Notes: generated from the sequence alone by a model not told the origin. A stretch of 59,073 bases of DNA from Clostridiales bacterium (GCA_015056125.1 SVGW01000008.1:1-59073), one strand, 5' to 3'. Positions 32,990 to 41,727 are shown, numbered from the stretch's first letter. Program-made: numbers and translations.

Positions 32990-33249
32990 ATGTGATTTTG
33001 CTGGTATTTATTCTGGTGTGCGCCATAGCGGTGGGCAGGGCTAAGAGCCTGCTTTCCTCCGTGATCATTTTCATGTCGCAGGGGCTGGCCATGTCCATTG
33101 TGTGGATCATGCTGCGCTCTCCTGACCTGGCCATCACCGAGGCCGCCGTTGGCGCCGGTATTTCATCACTGCTCATGTTTGTCACACTCAAGAAGATCCA
33201 TGCGATCAAAGAAGAGGGGAGCCCGGAAGAGGATGCGGAAGAAGAATAA
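32977..33249 (+). CDS. MbhD/DUF4040-like subunit (detached MrpA C-terminal part)
   Basis: 90 aa, three membrane helices. The segment SPDLAITEAAVGAGISSLLMF matches the MbhD domain (DUF4040), which in Mrp antiporters is fused to the C-terminus of MrpA and in membrane-bound hydrogenases is a separate small subunit. It is separate here, as in Mbh/Mbs-type clusters. A charged tail of Glu and Asp ends the protein. Overlaps mrpG and the following gene. Confidence 0.88.
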   Translation: MEALNVILLVFILVCAIAVGRAKSLLSSVIIFMSQGLAMSIVWIMLRSPDLAITEAAVGAGISSLLMFVTLKKIHAIKEEGSPEEDAEEE

Positions 33250-34180
33250 GGCCCTGGCCCATCTTCAGGAATGGCTGGAGCATGGGGATAATGCCCTGGA
33301 AGTGGAAATGGAAGAGGAGCTGGAGGAAGAATTGCCTCCGGAAGCCCCGGAAGAAGATCATCTGGAGCGGGAGGAAAAAGAGGATCCCCGCCTCAATACC
33401 CCCAAAAAGCTGGAAAAACACCCGGCCTTTGAAAGATGGTATCGGGTGGCGGCAGTGGTGGTGTGCCTGCTGCTGGTGGGCATCCTGCTGTTTGCCGCCG
33501 TGCATATGCCCAATTTCGGTCAGGCGGATACTCTGGTGGACAGCGAGCTTTCCGCCTTCTATGTGGAGCATACCCTGGAGGAAACCGGCGCTGTCAATAT
33601 CATCACCGGCATCATCCTGGATTACCGTGGCTTTGATACCCTGGGCGAATCCCATGTGCTGTTCATCGGCGTGTGCACGGTGCTGCTGCTGCTGAGCATC
33701 AAGGGAGAAAAGGACCAGGAAAGGCGCATTTGGGAAGACGCCTACGATCGGAATTTTGAACCGCGCCACGATGAAATCCTTCAGACCTGCGCCCGAATCC
33801 TTACGCCTTTGACGCTGGTATTTGGCATTTACATTATCTTAAACGGCCATCTTTCCCCGGGCGGCGGTTTTTCCGGCGGCGCGGTGCTGGGGGCCGGGCT
33901 GATTCTGTATCAGAACGCCTTTGGCTATCAGAAAATCGAGCGCTTTTTCACCTTCCGTACATTCAAGGCGGTATCGGTGATGTCGCTTCTGCTTTATTCC
34001 TGCGCCAAGGGATATCATTTTTTTACCGGCGCCAATCATCTGGAAAGCGGCATTTCCCCCGGCGTGGCGGGGAATATCTTTTCCGCAGGCCTGCTTTTGC
34101 CCCTTAATTTTGTGGTGGGCTGCGTGGTGGCCTGCACCATGTATGCCCTGTATACCATGTTCAGAAAGGGGGATTTCTGA
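33233..34180 (+). CDS. mrpB: MbhE-MrpB fusion subunit with acidic N-terminal extension
   Basis: About 316 aa in three parts. Residues 1-70 are cytoplasmic and extremely acidic (long Glu runs, such as EMEEELEEELPPEAPEED). Residues 70-165 resemble MbhE, normally the end of MrpA (GAVNIITGIILDYRGFDTLGE). Residues 180-316 are MrpB/MnhB (LTLVFGIYIILNGHLSPGGGFSGGAVLGA). Both parts are membrane-embedded. The start is not certain: ATG 33233 overlaps the previous gene by 17 bp and has a GAGGGG 10-15 bp upstream; ATG 33200 is the alternative. The stop overlaps the mrpC start by one base (TGATG). Confidence 0.87.
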   Translation: MRKKNKALAHLQEWLEHGDNALEVEMEEELEEELPPEAPEEDHLEREEKEDPRLNTPKKLEKHPAFERWYRVAAVVVCLLLVGILLFAAVHMPNFGQADTLVDSELSAFYVEHTLEETGAVNIITGIILDYRGFDTLGESHVLFIGVCTVLLLLSIKGEKDQERRIWEDAYDRNFEPRHDEILQTCARILTPLTLVFGIYIILNGHLSPGGGFSGGAVLGAGLILYQNAFGYQKIERFFTFRTFKAVSVMSLLLYSCAKGYHFFTGANHLESGISPGVAGNIFSAGLLLPLNFVVGCVVACTMYALYTMFRKGDF

Positions 34181-34554
34181 TGCTGCAGCTGTTTTATGAG
34201 CATCTGGAGGAAGTGGTGGCCCTGGCGCTTTTCGGCATTGGCTTTATTCAGCTTCTCCTCAATAAAAACCTGATTAAGAAAATCATCGGCTTTTCCATGA
34301 TGGATAGCGGCATCTATCTCTTCCTGGCCTCCTACGGCTATCTGGAATCCCGCATTGCCCCCATTTATGTGGATGGCATCACCGATCCCAGCCTCTATGT
34401 GAATCCGCTGCCCGCCGGCTTGGTGCTCACCGGCATTGTGGTATCGGTGAGCGTGACCGGTGTAATGCTGGGGCTGACCTTGCGGCTTTATCAGCGGTAT
34501 CACACGTTGGATATTGATGAAATCGCCGAGCTTGTAAGAAGAGAGGGGAAATAA
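34180..34554 (+). CDS. mrpC: Mrp-type antiporter subunit C (NuoK-like)
   Basis: 124 aa, three membrane helices, homologous to NuoK. It keeps a membrane-buried Glu (YEHLEEVVALALFGIGF) and the LPAGLVLTGIVVSVSVTGVMLGL block. Part of the ion path between the antiporter-like subunits. Start codon overlaps the previous stop; the next gene begins 1 bp after its stop. Confidence 0.92.
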   Translation: MLQLFYEHLEEVVALALFGIGFIQLLLNKNLIKKIIGFSMMDSGIYLFLASYGYLESRIAPIYVDGITDPSLYVNPLPAGLVLTGIVVSVSVTGVMLGLTLRLYQRYHTLDIDEIAELVRREGK

Positions 34555-34555
34555 A

Positions 34556-36049
34556 ATGAAACTTTGGCAGAATCTTCCCCTTTTCCTCATCGTGCTGCCG
34601 CTGATGTGCGCGGTGATCTGCTCGGTGCTCAAGGGGAAAGCGGCCCGCGGTGTGATGACCGCATTGGCTTCCTTTGCCTGCGTGGCCATGAGCGTGATTT
34701 TGCTGATGACGGCAGGGCAGGGAAAGAGCTATATCTATGTAATGGGCGAAGTGGGCGCGCCCTTTGGGAATGAATTGAAGATCGGCGTGATTGAGGGCCT
34801 GATGGGCCTGGGCTTTTCCCTGGTGCTGCTCTTTTCGATCTTGGGCGGCTGGCGCAAGCTCACAAAAGATGTAGCCCCCCAGCGCATGAATTTGTATGCC
34901 ACCATGGTGTGCCTGCTGGTATCCGCCATGATGGCGATCACTTTTACCAACGACCTGTTCACAGCCTATGTGTTCATTGAAATTACCACCATTGCCGCCT
35001 GTGCACTGATTTGCTCCACCAATAAGGGGCGCACCTTCTTTGCGGCTACAAGGTATATGATCATGAATCTGTTGGGCAGTGGCCTTTTCCTGCTGGGCCT
35101 GAGCATTCTTTACTGCATCACAGGGCATTTGCTCTTCCCCCAATTGGAAGAAAGCGTGAAGGCGCTGATGGCGAAGGGGGAATACAAAATTCCCCTGTCC
35201 CTGGCGGCGGTGCTGATGACCTTGGGCGTGGGCGTAAAAAGCGCCCTGTATCCCTTCCATACCTGGCTGCCCAATGCATATGCCAGCGCAACGCCCACTT
35301 CCAGCGCCCTTTTGTCCTCCCTGATCTCCAAGATGTATATCTTCCTGCTGATCAAGATTTTCTTCCGGGCGGCAGGGGCGGAAATCTTCGCCCAGGGCAT
35401 TGGGGATGTATTGTTTGTATTCTCCCTGGTGGGCATCATCCTGGGCTCCGTTGACGCCATTCGGGAGCACAGCATGAGCCGCATGGTGGCCTATTCCTCC
35501 GTTTCCCAGATCGGGTATATTTTCCTGGGCATTTCCCTGGGCACGGAAGCGGGCATGGCGGCAGCGCTGTTTCATATTCTGGCCCATTCAGCAGCCAAAT
35601 CCATGCTCTTCCTTTCTGCCAATAAGCTCAGGGAAGTATCAGGCGGCAGCGACGCTTTCCGGGATATCCGCGCTTCCGGCCTCCGAGCGCCCCTGGCAGG
35701 ATTGGCATTTGGCGTTGGCGCCTGCTCATTGGTTGGCGTGCCCCTGCTGGGCGGCTTTTCCTCCAAAGTATATCTGGCCCAGGCGGGGCTTTTGCTGGGG
35801 GATTGGCGGACGACGGTGCTGCTTTTGACCCTGGCCCTTAGCACGGTGCTGAACGTAGCCTATATGCTGCGCACCACCCTTACCCTTTATCGCCCCGGCC
35901 AGCGCTACCCGCTCACCAAGAGCCCTCTGGCCAAGGACGCTCCCTTTACCGGCGCCATGATCGCCCTGGTATTGATTAATATCGTGCTGGGCGTGGGCGG
36001 CGGCCGTGTGATGGAACTGATTTACCAAGGCATTGCCATGTTTAACTGA
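34556..36049 (+). CDS. mrpD: Antiporter-like subunit 1 (MrpD/NuoN type)
   Basis: 497 aa, about 14 membrane helices. Carries the pump residues of the complex I antiporter family: Glu142 in VFIEITTIAACALI, Lys228 in GVGVKSALYPFHTWLP, Lys259 in SSLISKM, and a late Lys in HILAHSAAKSMLF. The sequence PNAYASATPTSSALLS is the MrpD form. It should move H+ against Na+ within the complex. AGGGG precedes the ATG. Confidence 0.92.
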   Translation: MKLWQNLPLFLIVLPLMCAVICSVLKGKAARGVMTALASFACVAMSVILLMTAGQGKSYIYVMGEVGAPFGNELKIGVIEGLMGLGFSLVLLFSILGGWRKLTKDVAPQRMNLYATMVCLLVSAMMAITFTNDLFTAYVFIEITTIAACALICSTNKGRTFFAATRYMIMNLLGSGLFLLGLSILYCITGHLLFPQLEESVKALMAKGEYKIPLSLAAVLMTLGVGVKSALYPFHTWLPNAYASATPTSSALLSSLISKMYIFLLIKIFFRAAGAEIFAQGIGDVLFVFSLVGIILGSVDAIREHSMSRMVAYSSVSQIGYIFLGISLGTEAGMAAALFHILAHSAAKSMLFLSANKLREVSGGSDAFRDIRASGLRAPLAGLAFGVGACSLVGVPLLGGFSSKVYLAQAGLLLGDWRTTVLLLTLALSTVLNVAYMLRTTLTLYRPGQRYPLTKSPLAKDAPFTGAMIALVLINIVLGVGGGRVMELIYQGIAMFN

Positions 36050-36081
36050 CGATACAGAAGAAGATAGAGGGGTTGAATGTC

Positions 36082-37536
36082 ATGACGATCTTGTTGCTGA
36101 TGCCTATTTTTCTTCCCATCCTGCTGGCGATCTGCTGGCGGCTGATGAAATTGGAAGGAAAGAAGCTGCACTGGGCCAGCATGGCCACCATGCTGGCATC
36201 CTCCGCCCTTGCAGTGGTGGCGGCGGTGCAGGAAAATGGCAGCCAGTTTTCCCTTGCTTGGACGAATACTTTGACCTTGACGCTGCGGGTGGATAACCTT
36301 TCTTCCATCTACCTTTTGCTCATTTCTCTGATTTGGCCCGGCGTGGGGCTGTATGCGGTGGAATATCTCCACCACGATCCCAAGCCTGCCCGGTTCTTCC
36401 TGTTTTACACTATTACCCAGGGCATTTTGAACGGCCTGGCCCTGAGCGGAAACCTGCTCACCTTCTATCTCTTCTACGAGGCCATGACGTTGCTTACCGT
36501 GCCCCTGGTGCTTCATAATATGGATCGGGAAGCGGTGGCGGCTGCTATCAAATACCTGATCTATTCCGTCATTGGCGCATCTGCCGCGCTGATTGGCATC
36601 TTCTTTGTGGGCTCTTTGGGCCAGAGCGGAGATTTTGCCAATGGCCCCATTTCTGCGCAGGCTCTGGCGGGCAAGGAAGGATTGGCCATGGGGATTTTCA
36701 TGGCCATGCTGGTGGGCTTTTCTGTGAAGGCGGGCATGTTCCCCCTCCATGGCTGGCTGCCCACGGCCCATCCTGTGGCGCCGGCCCCTGCCAGCGCCGT
36801 GCTTTCCGGCGTGATCACCAAGATGGGCGTGCTGGGCGTGATCCGCGTGCTTTATTCCGTGGCCGGCGTGGAAAGGCTGCGGGGTACCTGGGTGCAGATG
36901 GTGCTGCTGGCGCTTTCCCTGATCACGGTGCTCATGGGCTCGCTGCTGGCTTTTAAGGAAAAGCGCCTGAAAAAGCGCCTGGCCTATTCCTCTGTTTCCC
37001 AGGTTTCCTATGTGCTCTTTGGCCTGTTCACCATGACGAAGATTGGCTTTGTGGGGGCCATGCTCCATGTGATCTTCCATTCCCTGATGAAGAACACCCT
37101 GTTTATGGGTGCCGGCGCGGTGATCCATAAAACGGGCAAAACCAGCGTGGAGGAAATGGATGGCATGGGCAAGCGCATGCCCTTTACCTACGCTGCCTTT
37201 ACGATTGCTTCCCTTGGCCTGATTGGCATCCCGCCCACCGGGGGCTTTATCAGCAAGTGGAATTTGGCTCAGGGCGCTCTGGCTACCGGCATGAGCGCAA
37301 GCTGGATTGGCCCGGCGGCGCTGCTGATTTCTGCGGTGCTTACGGCGGCGTATCTGCTCACGGTGGTGATCCGCGGCTGCTTCCCTGGGGAAGAAGGGAA
37401 GATTGAAGAAAAATGCGAAGTATCCTGGAAGATGCTTTTGCCCATGGCCGTGTATGCGGCGCTGATTGTGGGGCTTGGTATTTTCTCCGGTGAAATGATT
37501 GGGGTGTTTGAAGCCCTGGCCGCTGCGCTGATGTAA
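36082..37536 (+). CDS. Antiporter-like subunit 2 (NuoM/MrpD type)
   Basis: 484 aa, about 14 membrane helices. Key residues are Glu133 (FYEAMTLLTVPLVL), Lys216 (FSVKAGMFPLHGWLP), Lys247 (SGVITKMGV) and the Lys in HSLMKNTLF. The PTAHPVAPAPASAVLSG signature is shared with subunit 4 below, as found in Mbh/Mbs and formate hydrogenlyase type complexes. The ATG at 36082 follows GAGGGG by 9 bp; the TTG at 36073 lies right against that site. Confidence 0.92.
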   Translation: MTILLLMPIFLPILLAICWRLMKLEGKKLHWASMATMLASSALAVVAAVQENGSQFSLAWTNTLTLTLRVDNLSSIYLLLISLIWPGVGLYAVEYLHHDPKPARFFLFYTITQGILNGLALSGNLLTFYLFYEAMTLLTVPLVLHNMDREAVAAAIKYLIYSVIGASAALIGIFFVGSLGQSGDFANGPISAQALAGKEGLAMGIFMAMLVGFSVKAGMFPLHGWLPTAHPVAPAPASAVLSGVITKMGVLGVIRVLYSVAGVERLRGTWVQMVLLALSLITVLMGSLLAFKEKRLKKRLAYSSVSQVSYVLFGLFTMTKIGFVGAMLHVIFHSLMKNTLFMGAGAVIHKTGKTSVEEMDGMGKRMPFTYAAFTIASLGLIGIPPTGGFISKWNLAQGALATGMSASWIGPAALLISAVLTAAYLLTVVIRGCFPGEEGKIEEKCEVSWKMLLPMAVYAALIVGLGIFSGEMIGVFEALAAALM

Positions 37537-37546
37537 GGAGGACGCT

Positions 37547-38998
37547 ATGCTGCTGTTAATCTGTGCGCTGCTGCCGGTGGTGCTGGGCGGCGCGCTTCCG
37601 CTTTTGAAAATTGAAAAGCGCGGCATCAGGATGGCCTATGTGTTTCTCACCACCCTGGCTACCTCCGTGCTGGCAGCTTTCCTGATTTTGAATCCGCAGA
37701 ATGCGTATATCGAATTCTTCCGGATTACGGATACCTTTGTGTGCGCCCTGCAGCTGGACGGCGCGGGCAAAGTATATCTGGGAATTGCGGCGCTGCTTTG
37801 GCCCTTGGCGGTGCTTTACGCCATCGAATATATGCGCCACGAAAAGCATGAGGGCAATTTTTTTGCCTGGTATATCGTTACTTACGGCGCGGCGGTACTG
37901 CTCTCTGCGGCCAAGAACCTGTTTACCCTCTATATTTTCTACGAATTCCTCACCCTGTGCACCATTCCCTTGGTATGGCATGAAAAGGATAAGGCCTCCG
38001 TCCGTGCGGTGCGCCGGTATATGATTTCCCTCTTTGGGGGCGCGGCCCTGGGCTTTGTGGCGCTGGTTGGGCTGAATTTCATGGGCGTTGGGGATTTTGT
38101 GCTGGGTGGGAAGGAAGGCTTCGTTCAGAATCACTGGCTTTTATTCCTGATGGTGCTTGGCTTTATTGGCTTTGGGGCCAAGGCGGCGGTGCTGCCCCTG
38201 TGCCGGTGGCTGCCTGCGGCATCGGTTGCTCCCACTCCGGTGACTGCGCTGCTTCATGCGGTAGCGGTAGTAAACGCCGGTGTGTTCGCTGTGCTGCGCC
38301 TTCTTTACTATGTAGCGCCCCCTGCTCTTTTGCAGGGCACCTGGGCCCAGCAGATCATGCTGGCCCTGAGCATGCTCACGATCCTTACCGGCTCCATGCT
38401 GGCCGTTCGAGAGCAGCATATGAAAAGAAGGCTGGCATGGTCCACGGTGAGCAATTTGAGCTATATGCTCTTTGGCCTGTCCCTTCTTTCTCCTCAGGGA
38501 ATGGAAGCGGGATTGGCCCACATGGTTTTTCATGGCCTGATGAAGATCATCCTTTTCTTCTGCGCCGGCGCTATGCTGGTGATGACCAATCGCACCCAGG
38601 TGCGCCAGGCCCATGGCCTGGGCCGGATGATGCCCGTTACCTTTGGGGCATATACCCTGGCCGGCGCATCCCTCATGGGCGTGCCGCCCCTGCCCGGCTT
38701 TGTGAGCAAAAATGGATTGGTGACGGCGGCCTTCCAGCAGGGCGGCTTCTGGCCCATGGCGGGCGCGGTGATTTTGCTCATTTCATCCGTGCTCACGGCC
38801 ATCTATATTTTCACGGTGGTATTCCCGGCTTTCTTTATGAAGCCGGTGCTGAAAACGGGGGAAGAAAAGCCCCGTGATCCTGGAATCTGCATGAAAACTG
38901 CGCTGATTGTGCTGTGCGTGCTGCTGGTGGCGGCGGGCACGTTTTCCGGGCAGATCATGGAAATGCTTGGCGGCATTGCCGGAGGGGGGATCGGATGA
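37547..38998 (+). CDS. Antiporter-like subunit 3 (NuoL-like signature)
   Basis: 483 aa, about 14 membrane helices. Glu133 (FYEFLTLCTIPLVW) and Lys212 (GAKAAVLPLCRWLP) are present. The next block is APTPVTALLHAVAVVNAGVF, the NuoL/MrpA form: a His (237) replaces part of the usual site and Asn243 stands where subunits 1, 2 and 4 have Lys. So this paralogue may have a different proton route. AAGGAGG lies 7 bp before the ATG. Overlaps the next start by 4 bp. Confidence 0.92.
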   Translation: MLLLICALLPVVLGGALPLLKIEKRGIRMAYVFLTTLATSVLAAFLILNPQNAYIEFFRITDTFVCALQLDGAGKVYLGIAALLWPLAVLYAIEYMRHEKHEGNFFAWYIVTYGAAVLLSAAKNLFTLYIFYEFLTLCTIPLVWHEKDKASVRAVRRYMISLFGGAALGFVALVGLNFMGVGDFVLGGKEGFVQNHWLLFLMVLGFIGFGAKAAVLPLCRWLPAASVAPTPVTALLHAVAVVNAGVFAVLRLLYYVAPPALLQGTWAQQIMLALSMLTILTGSMLAVREQHMKRRLAWSTVSNLSYMLFGLSLLSPQGMEAGLAHMVFHGLMKIILFFCAGAMLVMTNRTQVRQAHGLGRMMPVTFGAYTLAGASLMGVPPLPGFVSKNGLVTAAFQQGGFWPMAGAVILLISSVLTAIYIFTVVFPAFFMKPVLKTGEEKPRDPGICMKTALIVLCVLLVAAGTFSGQIMEMLGGIAGGGIG

Positions 38999-41079
38999 TG
39001 ATTGCTGTATTGCTGCTTTTGCCCCTGCTGGGCGCGGTGGCGGCGCCGTTGCTTGGAAAAAAGAATCCGGCCCTTCGGGACGCGGCGGTTCAATTATTTA
39101 CCCTGGCCCAGCTTGCTTTGGCAGTTTGGCTTTTTTGCCTGATCTGCAACGGTAAGGAAGCATCCCTTTTTCTGCCCGGCCTGTGCGGCATGAATCTTTC
39201 TTTCCGGGCGGATGGATTCCGGGGGCTGTATGCCATGGTGGCTGCCTTTATGTGGGCCATGGCAACGCAGTTTTCCAAGCAATATTTCAACCATGGGGAA
39301 AATCACGGCCGTTATGCCTGCTTCACCATGATCACCCTGTGCGGGGTGATGGGCGTATTTTTCTCCAATGATCTCTACACCACCTTTGTGTTCTTTGAAA
39401 TCATGTCCATCGCCTCCTATCCTTGGGTGGCCCATGAGGAAAACAAGGAAGCCATGCGGGCGGCGGCTACCTATCTTGGGGTATCCATCGCCTGCGGTAT
39501 GGTGACGCTGATGGGCATGTTCCTGGCCTATCAGGAAATGGGCGATCTTTCCTTTGCGGCGCTCCGGGCGCAGCAGGGGAATGAAAAATTGGTACTCCCC
39601 GCTTGCCTGATGCTGGTGGGCTACTGCGCCAAGGCGGGCCTGGCCCCCTTGCATATTTGGCTGCCCAAAGCCCATCCCGTGGCTCCGGCCCCTGCCAGCG
39701 CCCTTCTTTCCGGTATGCTCACCAAAACCGGCCTCTTTGGGGTGATCGCTATCGGCCTCACCCTGATGGGGGAAAACACGGTATTTGGCCAAGTAATGCT
39801 GGTGCTGGGGCTGTTTACCATGCTGCTGGGCGCGGTGCTGGCGGTGTTTTCGGTCAATTTGAAGCGAACGCTGGCCTGCTCCTCGCTTTCCCAAATCGGC
39901 TATATTACCGTGGGCCTTTCCTGCGCGGTACTGCTGGGGCATCATGGCTCTTTGGCGGCTGCGGGTGCGGTGGGGCATATGGTGAACCACTCCCTGCTCA
40001 AGCTTCTTCTGTTCCTGGTAGCGGGCGCGGTATACATGAATGCTCACACCCTGGATTTGACGAAGCTTCAGGGCTTTGGCCGGGGCAAGCCCTTGCTGCA
40101 CGGTCTGTTCCTTTTGGGCGGCCTTGGATTGGCCGGCGTGCCTATGTTTAACGGCTATGCATCCAAAACCATGATCCATGAAGGCATGGTGGAACTGATT
40201 CATGAGCACTATATCTTTGCCTATCAGATTGCCGAGTGGGTATTCCTGTTTGCGGCGGGGCTTACCACGGCGTATATGCTGAAACTGTATATTTGCCTGT
40301 TCTGGCAGAAGAACCTCGATGAAAAATTGCAGGAAAAATATGACGGCATGAAAGGCCGGTATCTATCCAAGCGCTCTGCCATTTCTCTGGTGCTGTCCGC
40401 TATTCCTGTGCTGCTTCTGGGCCTTTTCCCCAATCAGCTTCTCATGCCCCTCACTCGCCTGAGCGCTTCCTTCCTTGGCCATCATGAGCACGGGGACGTG
40501 GCTTTCCTGGCTTGGGTGAATTTGAAGGGCGGCGGCGTGAGCCTGATCATCGGCGTACTGGTGTATGTGCTGTTTGTGAGAAAGGCGCTGATGAAGAAAG
40601 GCGAGGGCTACCTGAATCTTTGGCCCCGGTGGCTGGATCTGGAGGAACTTTTCTATCGCCCGGTGTGCTGCCGCTTCCTTCCCTGGCTGGGCTGCACGGT
40701 GGCCTCCTTCCTGGATCATCTTCCTGCGGGCAAGGCTGTCACCAAGGTGATCCCCGCCATTTTGGTGGGCGTTGGCCGCGTGTTTGATGAAATGGTGGAT
40801 CATATTCTGCTCATCACCCGAGAATTGTTCCTGGTGAATCGCCAGAGCCTGCTGAAAGCCCGCAGTCACAATATCTTTACCCGGCTGGCAGCGGCAGTGG
40901 AAGAATTGTTCTATCATGTGATGCACCCGCTGCTGCCCAAGCGATTCCGCGCTCACAAATCTCCCACGGATATGCGCTATGGCAGCTATGCCACCAATGC
41001 CATTTCCTTTGGCCTTTTGCTGTGCGCTCTGGGCATTGTGGCCACGCTGATCTATGTTTTTATCCGGGTGAATAATTAA
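38995..41079 (+). CDS. mrpA: Antiporter-like subunit 4, long form (MrpA/HyfB-like)
   Basis: 695 aa. The first about 490 residues form the antiporter core, with Glu135 (VFFEIMSIASYPWV), Lys213 (GYCAKAGLAPLHIWLP), Lys244 (GMLTKTGLF) and Lys in HSLLKLLLF. The C-terminal 200 aa hold DLEELFYRPV and a final membrane helix (ISFGLLLCALGIVATLIYVFI), as in long NuoL-type subunits whose tail runs along the complex. The MbhD and MbhE domains found at the end of true MrpA are encoded as separate upstream genes. GGAGGGG precedes the ATG, which overlaps the previous stop (ATGA). Last gene of the operon; no terminator hairpin is visible behind it. Confidence 0.9.
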   Translation: MMIAVLLLLPLLGAVAAPLLGKKNPALRDAAVQLFTLAQLALAVWLFCLICNGKEASLFLPGLCGMNLSFRADGFRGLYAMVAAFMWAMATQFSKQYFNHGENHGRYACFTMITLCGVMGVFFSNDLYTTFVFFEIMSIASYPWVAHEENKEAMRAAATYLGVSIACGMVTLMGMFLAYQEMGDLSFAALRAQQGNEKLVLPACLMLVGYCAKAGLAPLHIWLPKAHPVAPAPASALLSGMLTKTGLFGVIAIGLTLMGENTVFGQVMLVLGLFTMLLGAVLAVFSVNLKRTLACSSLSQIGYITVGLSCAVLLGHHGSLAAAGAVGHMVNHSLLKLLLFLVAGAVYMNAHTLDLTKLQGFGRGKPLLHGLFLLGGLGLAGVPMFNGYASKTMIHEGMVELIHEHYIFAYQIAEWVFLFAAGLTTAYMLKLYICLFWQKNLDEKLQEKYDGMKGRYLSKRSAISLVLSAIPVLLLGLFPNQLLMPLTRLSASFLGHHEHGDVAFLAWVNLKGGGVSLIIGVLVYVLFVRKALMKKGEGYLNLWPRWLDLEELFYRPVCCRFLPWLGCTVASFLDHLPAGKAVTKVIPAILVGVGRVFDEMVDHILLITRELFLVNRQSLLKARSHNIFTRLAAAVEELFYHVMHPLLPKRFRAHKSPTDMRYGSYATNAISFGLLLCALGIVATLIYVFIRVNN

Positions 41080-41097
41080 ATTGAAAAAAATTGATTT

Positions 41098-41141
41098 TCT
41101 GTGACTAAGTCACAGATATCAGGGTATATTCATCATATAAT
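41098..41141 (+). promoter_or_regulatory. Crp-type palindrome and -10 box before the secreted protein gene
   Basis: TCTGTGACTAAGTCACAGA (41098-41116) is a perfect 9-bp inverted repeat around A41107, with the same TGTGA/TCACA halves as the site at 31096, but with N5 rather than N6. TATAAT (41136-41141) starts 29 bp from its centre, the same distance as at the rnf/crp site, and again no good -35 is present (CAGATA). It is therefore likely to be a third target of the regulator at 31204. Confidence 0.72.
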
Positions 41142-41185
41142 CATCCTCGTGATGATTCACAAACTCAACGAAGGAGAGATAAACG

Positions 41186-41716
41186 ATGATGAAGAAACTG
41201 ATTGCCCTGTCCCTGCTGCTGTGCTGTCTTACCGGCGTTGCCCTGGCCGATACTTATGGTATGGGTGTGTACACGGAAATTTCTGCGGCTGAAAGTGCCT
41301 ATGTGGAAGACGGCGACGAATACGATGGCAAATATGAAGTCTACACCCATGTGTGCCATGTGGTGCTGGATGAAGAAGGCAAGATCGTGGACGTATGGTT
41401 TGACGCTGTGCAGACCAAGCTGGGCTTCACCGCCAAGGGCGAAGTGAAGAATGAAGCGGGTTCCCTGATTACTTCTAAGTTTGATCTGAAGGAAAAGTAC
41501 GGCATGGCCGCTTACGCCCCCAACGCCGTGGGCGAATGGTACGAACAGGCCCGCGCTCTGGAACTGTACTGCATCGGCAAGACTGTGGAAGAAGTGCTGT
41601 CTGCTCCCACCACTGAAGCCGGCGCTCTGGACGTGGAAGACCTGAAGACCTCCTGCACCATCGGCGTGACCGAAATGCTCAAGGCCCTGGAAATGGCTGC
41701 TGCCAACGCCCGCTAA
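41186..41716 (+). CDS. Secreted protein, possibly related to extracellular FMN-binding (PplA-like) proteins
   Basis: 176 aa with a signal peptide (KKLIALSLLLCCLTGVALA). The mature part has HVVLDEEGKIVDVWFDAVQT, an EKYGMAAYAP...GEWYEQARALELYCIGKT block and a final TSCTIGVTEMLKALEMA. From memory of the family this order resembles extracellular FMN-binding lipoproteins such as PplA, but the flavin-acceptor Dxx[S/T]GAT is missing: DLKTSCTIGV stands at the equivalent place. So it is either a flavin-free relative or binds something else. Strong GGAGAG site and highly biased codons suggest heavy expression. It has its own Crp-type promoter and terminator. Confidence 0.7.
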   Translation: MMKKLIALSLLLCCLTGVALADTYGMGVYTEISAAESAYVEDGDEYDGKYEVYTHVCHVVLDEEGKIVDVWFDAVQTKLGFTAKGEVKNEAGSLITSKFDLKEKYGMAAYAPNAVGEWYEQARALELYCIGKTVEEVLSAPTTEAGALDVEDLKTSCTIGVTEMLKALEMAAANAR

Positions 41717-41727
41717 GCGGACCCATC

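Noticed and set aside
31911-41079. A membrane-bound hydrogenase or complex I operon
   Set aside because: No NiFe-hydrogenase large or small subunit, NuoB/C/D/I-like protein or iron-sulfur subunit is encoded; only membrane-arm subunits are present.
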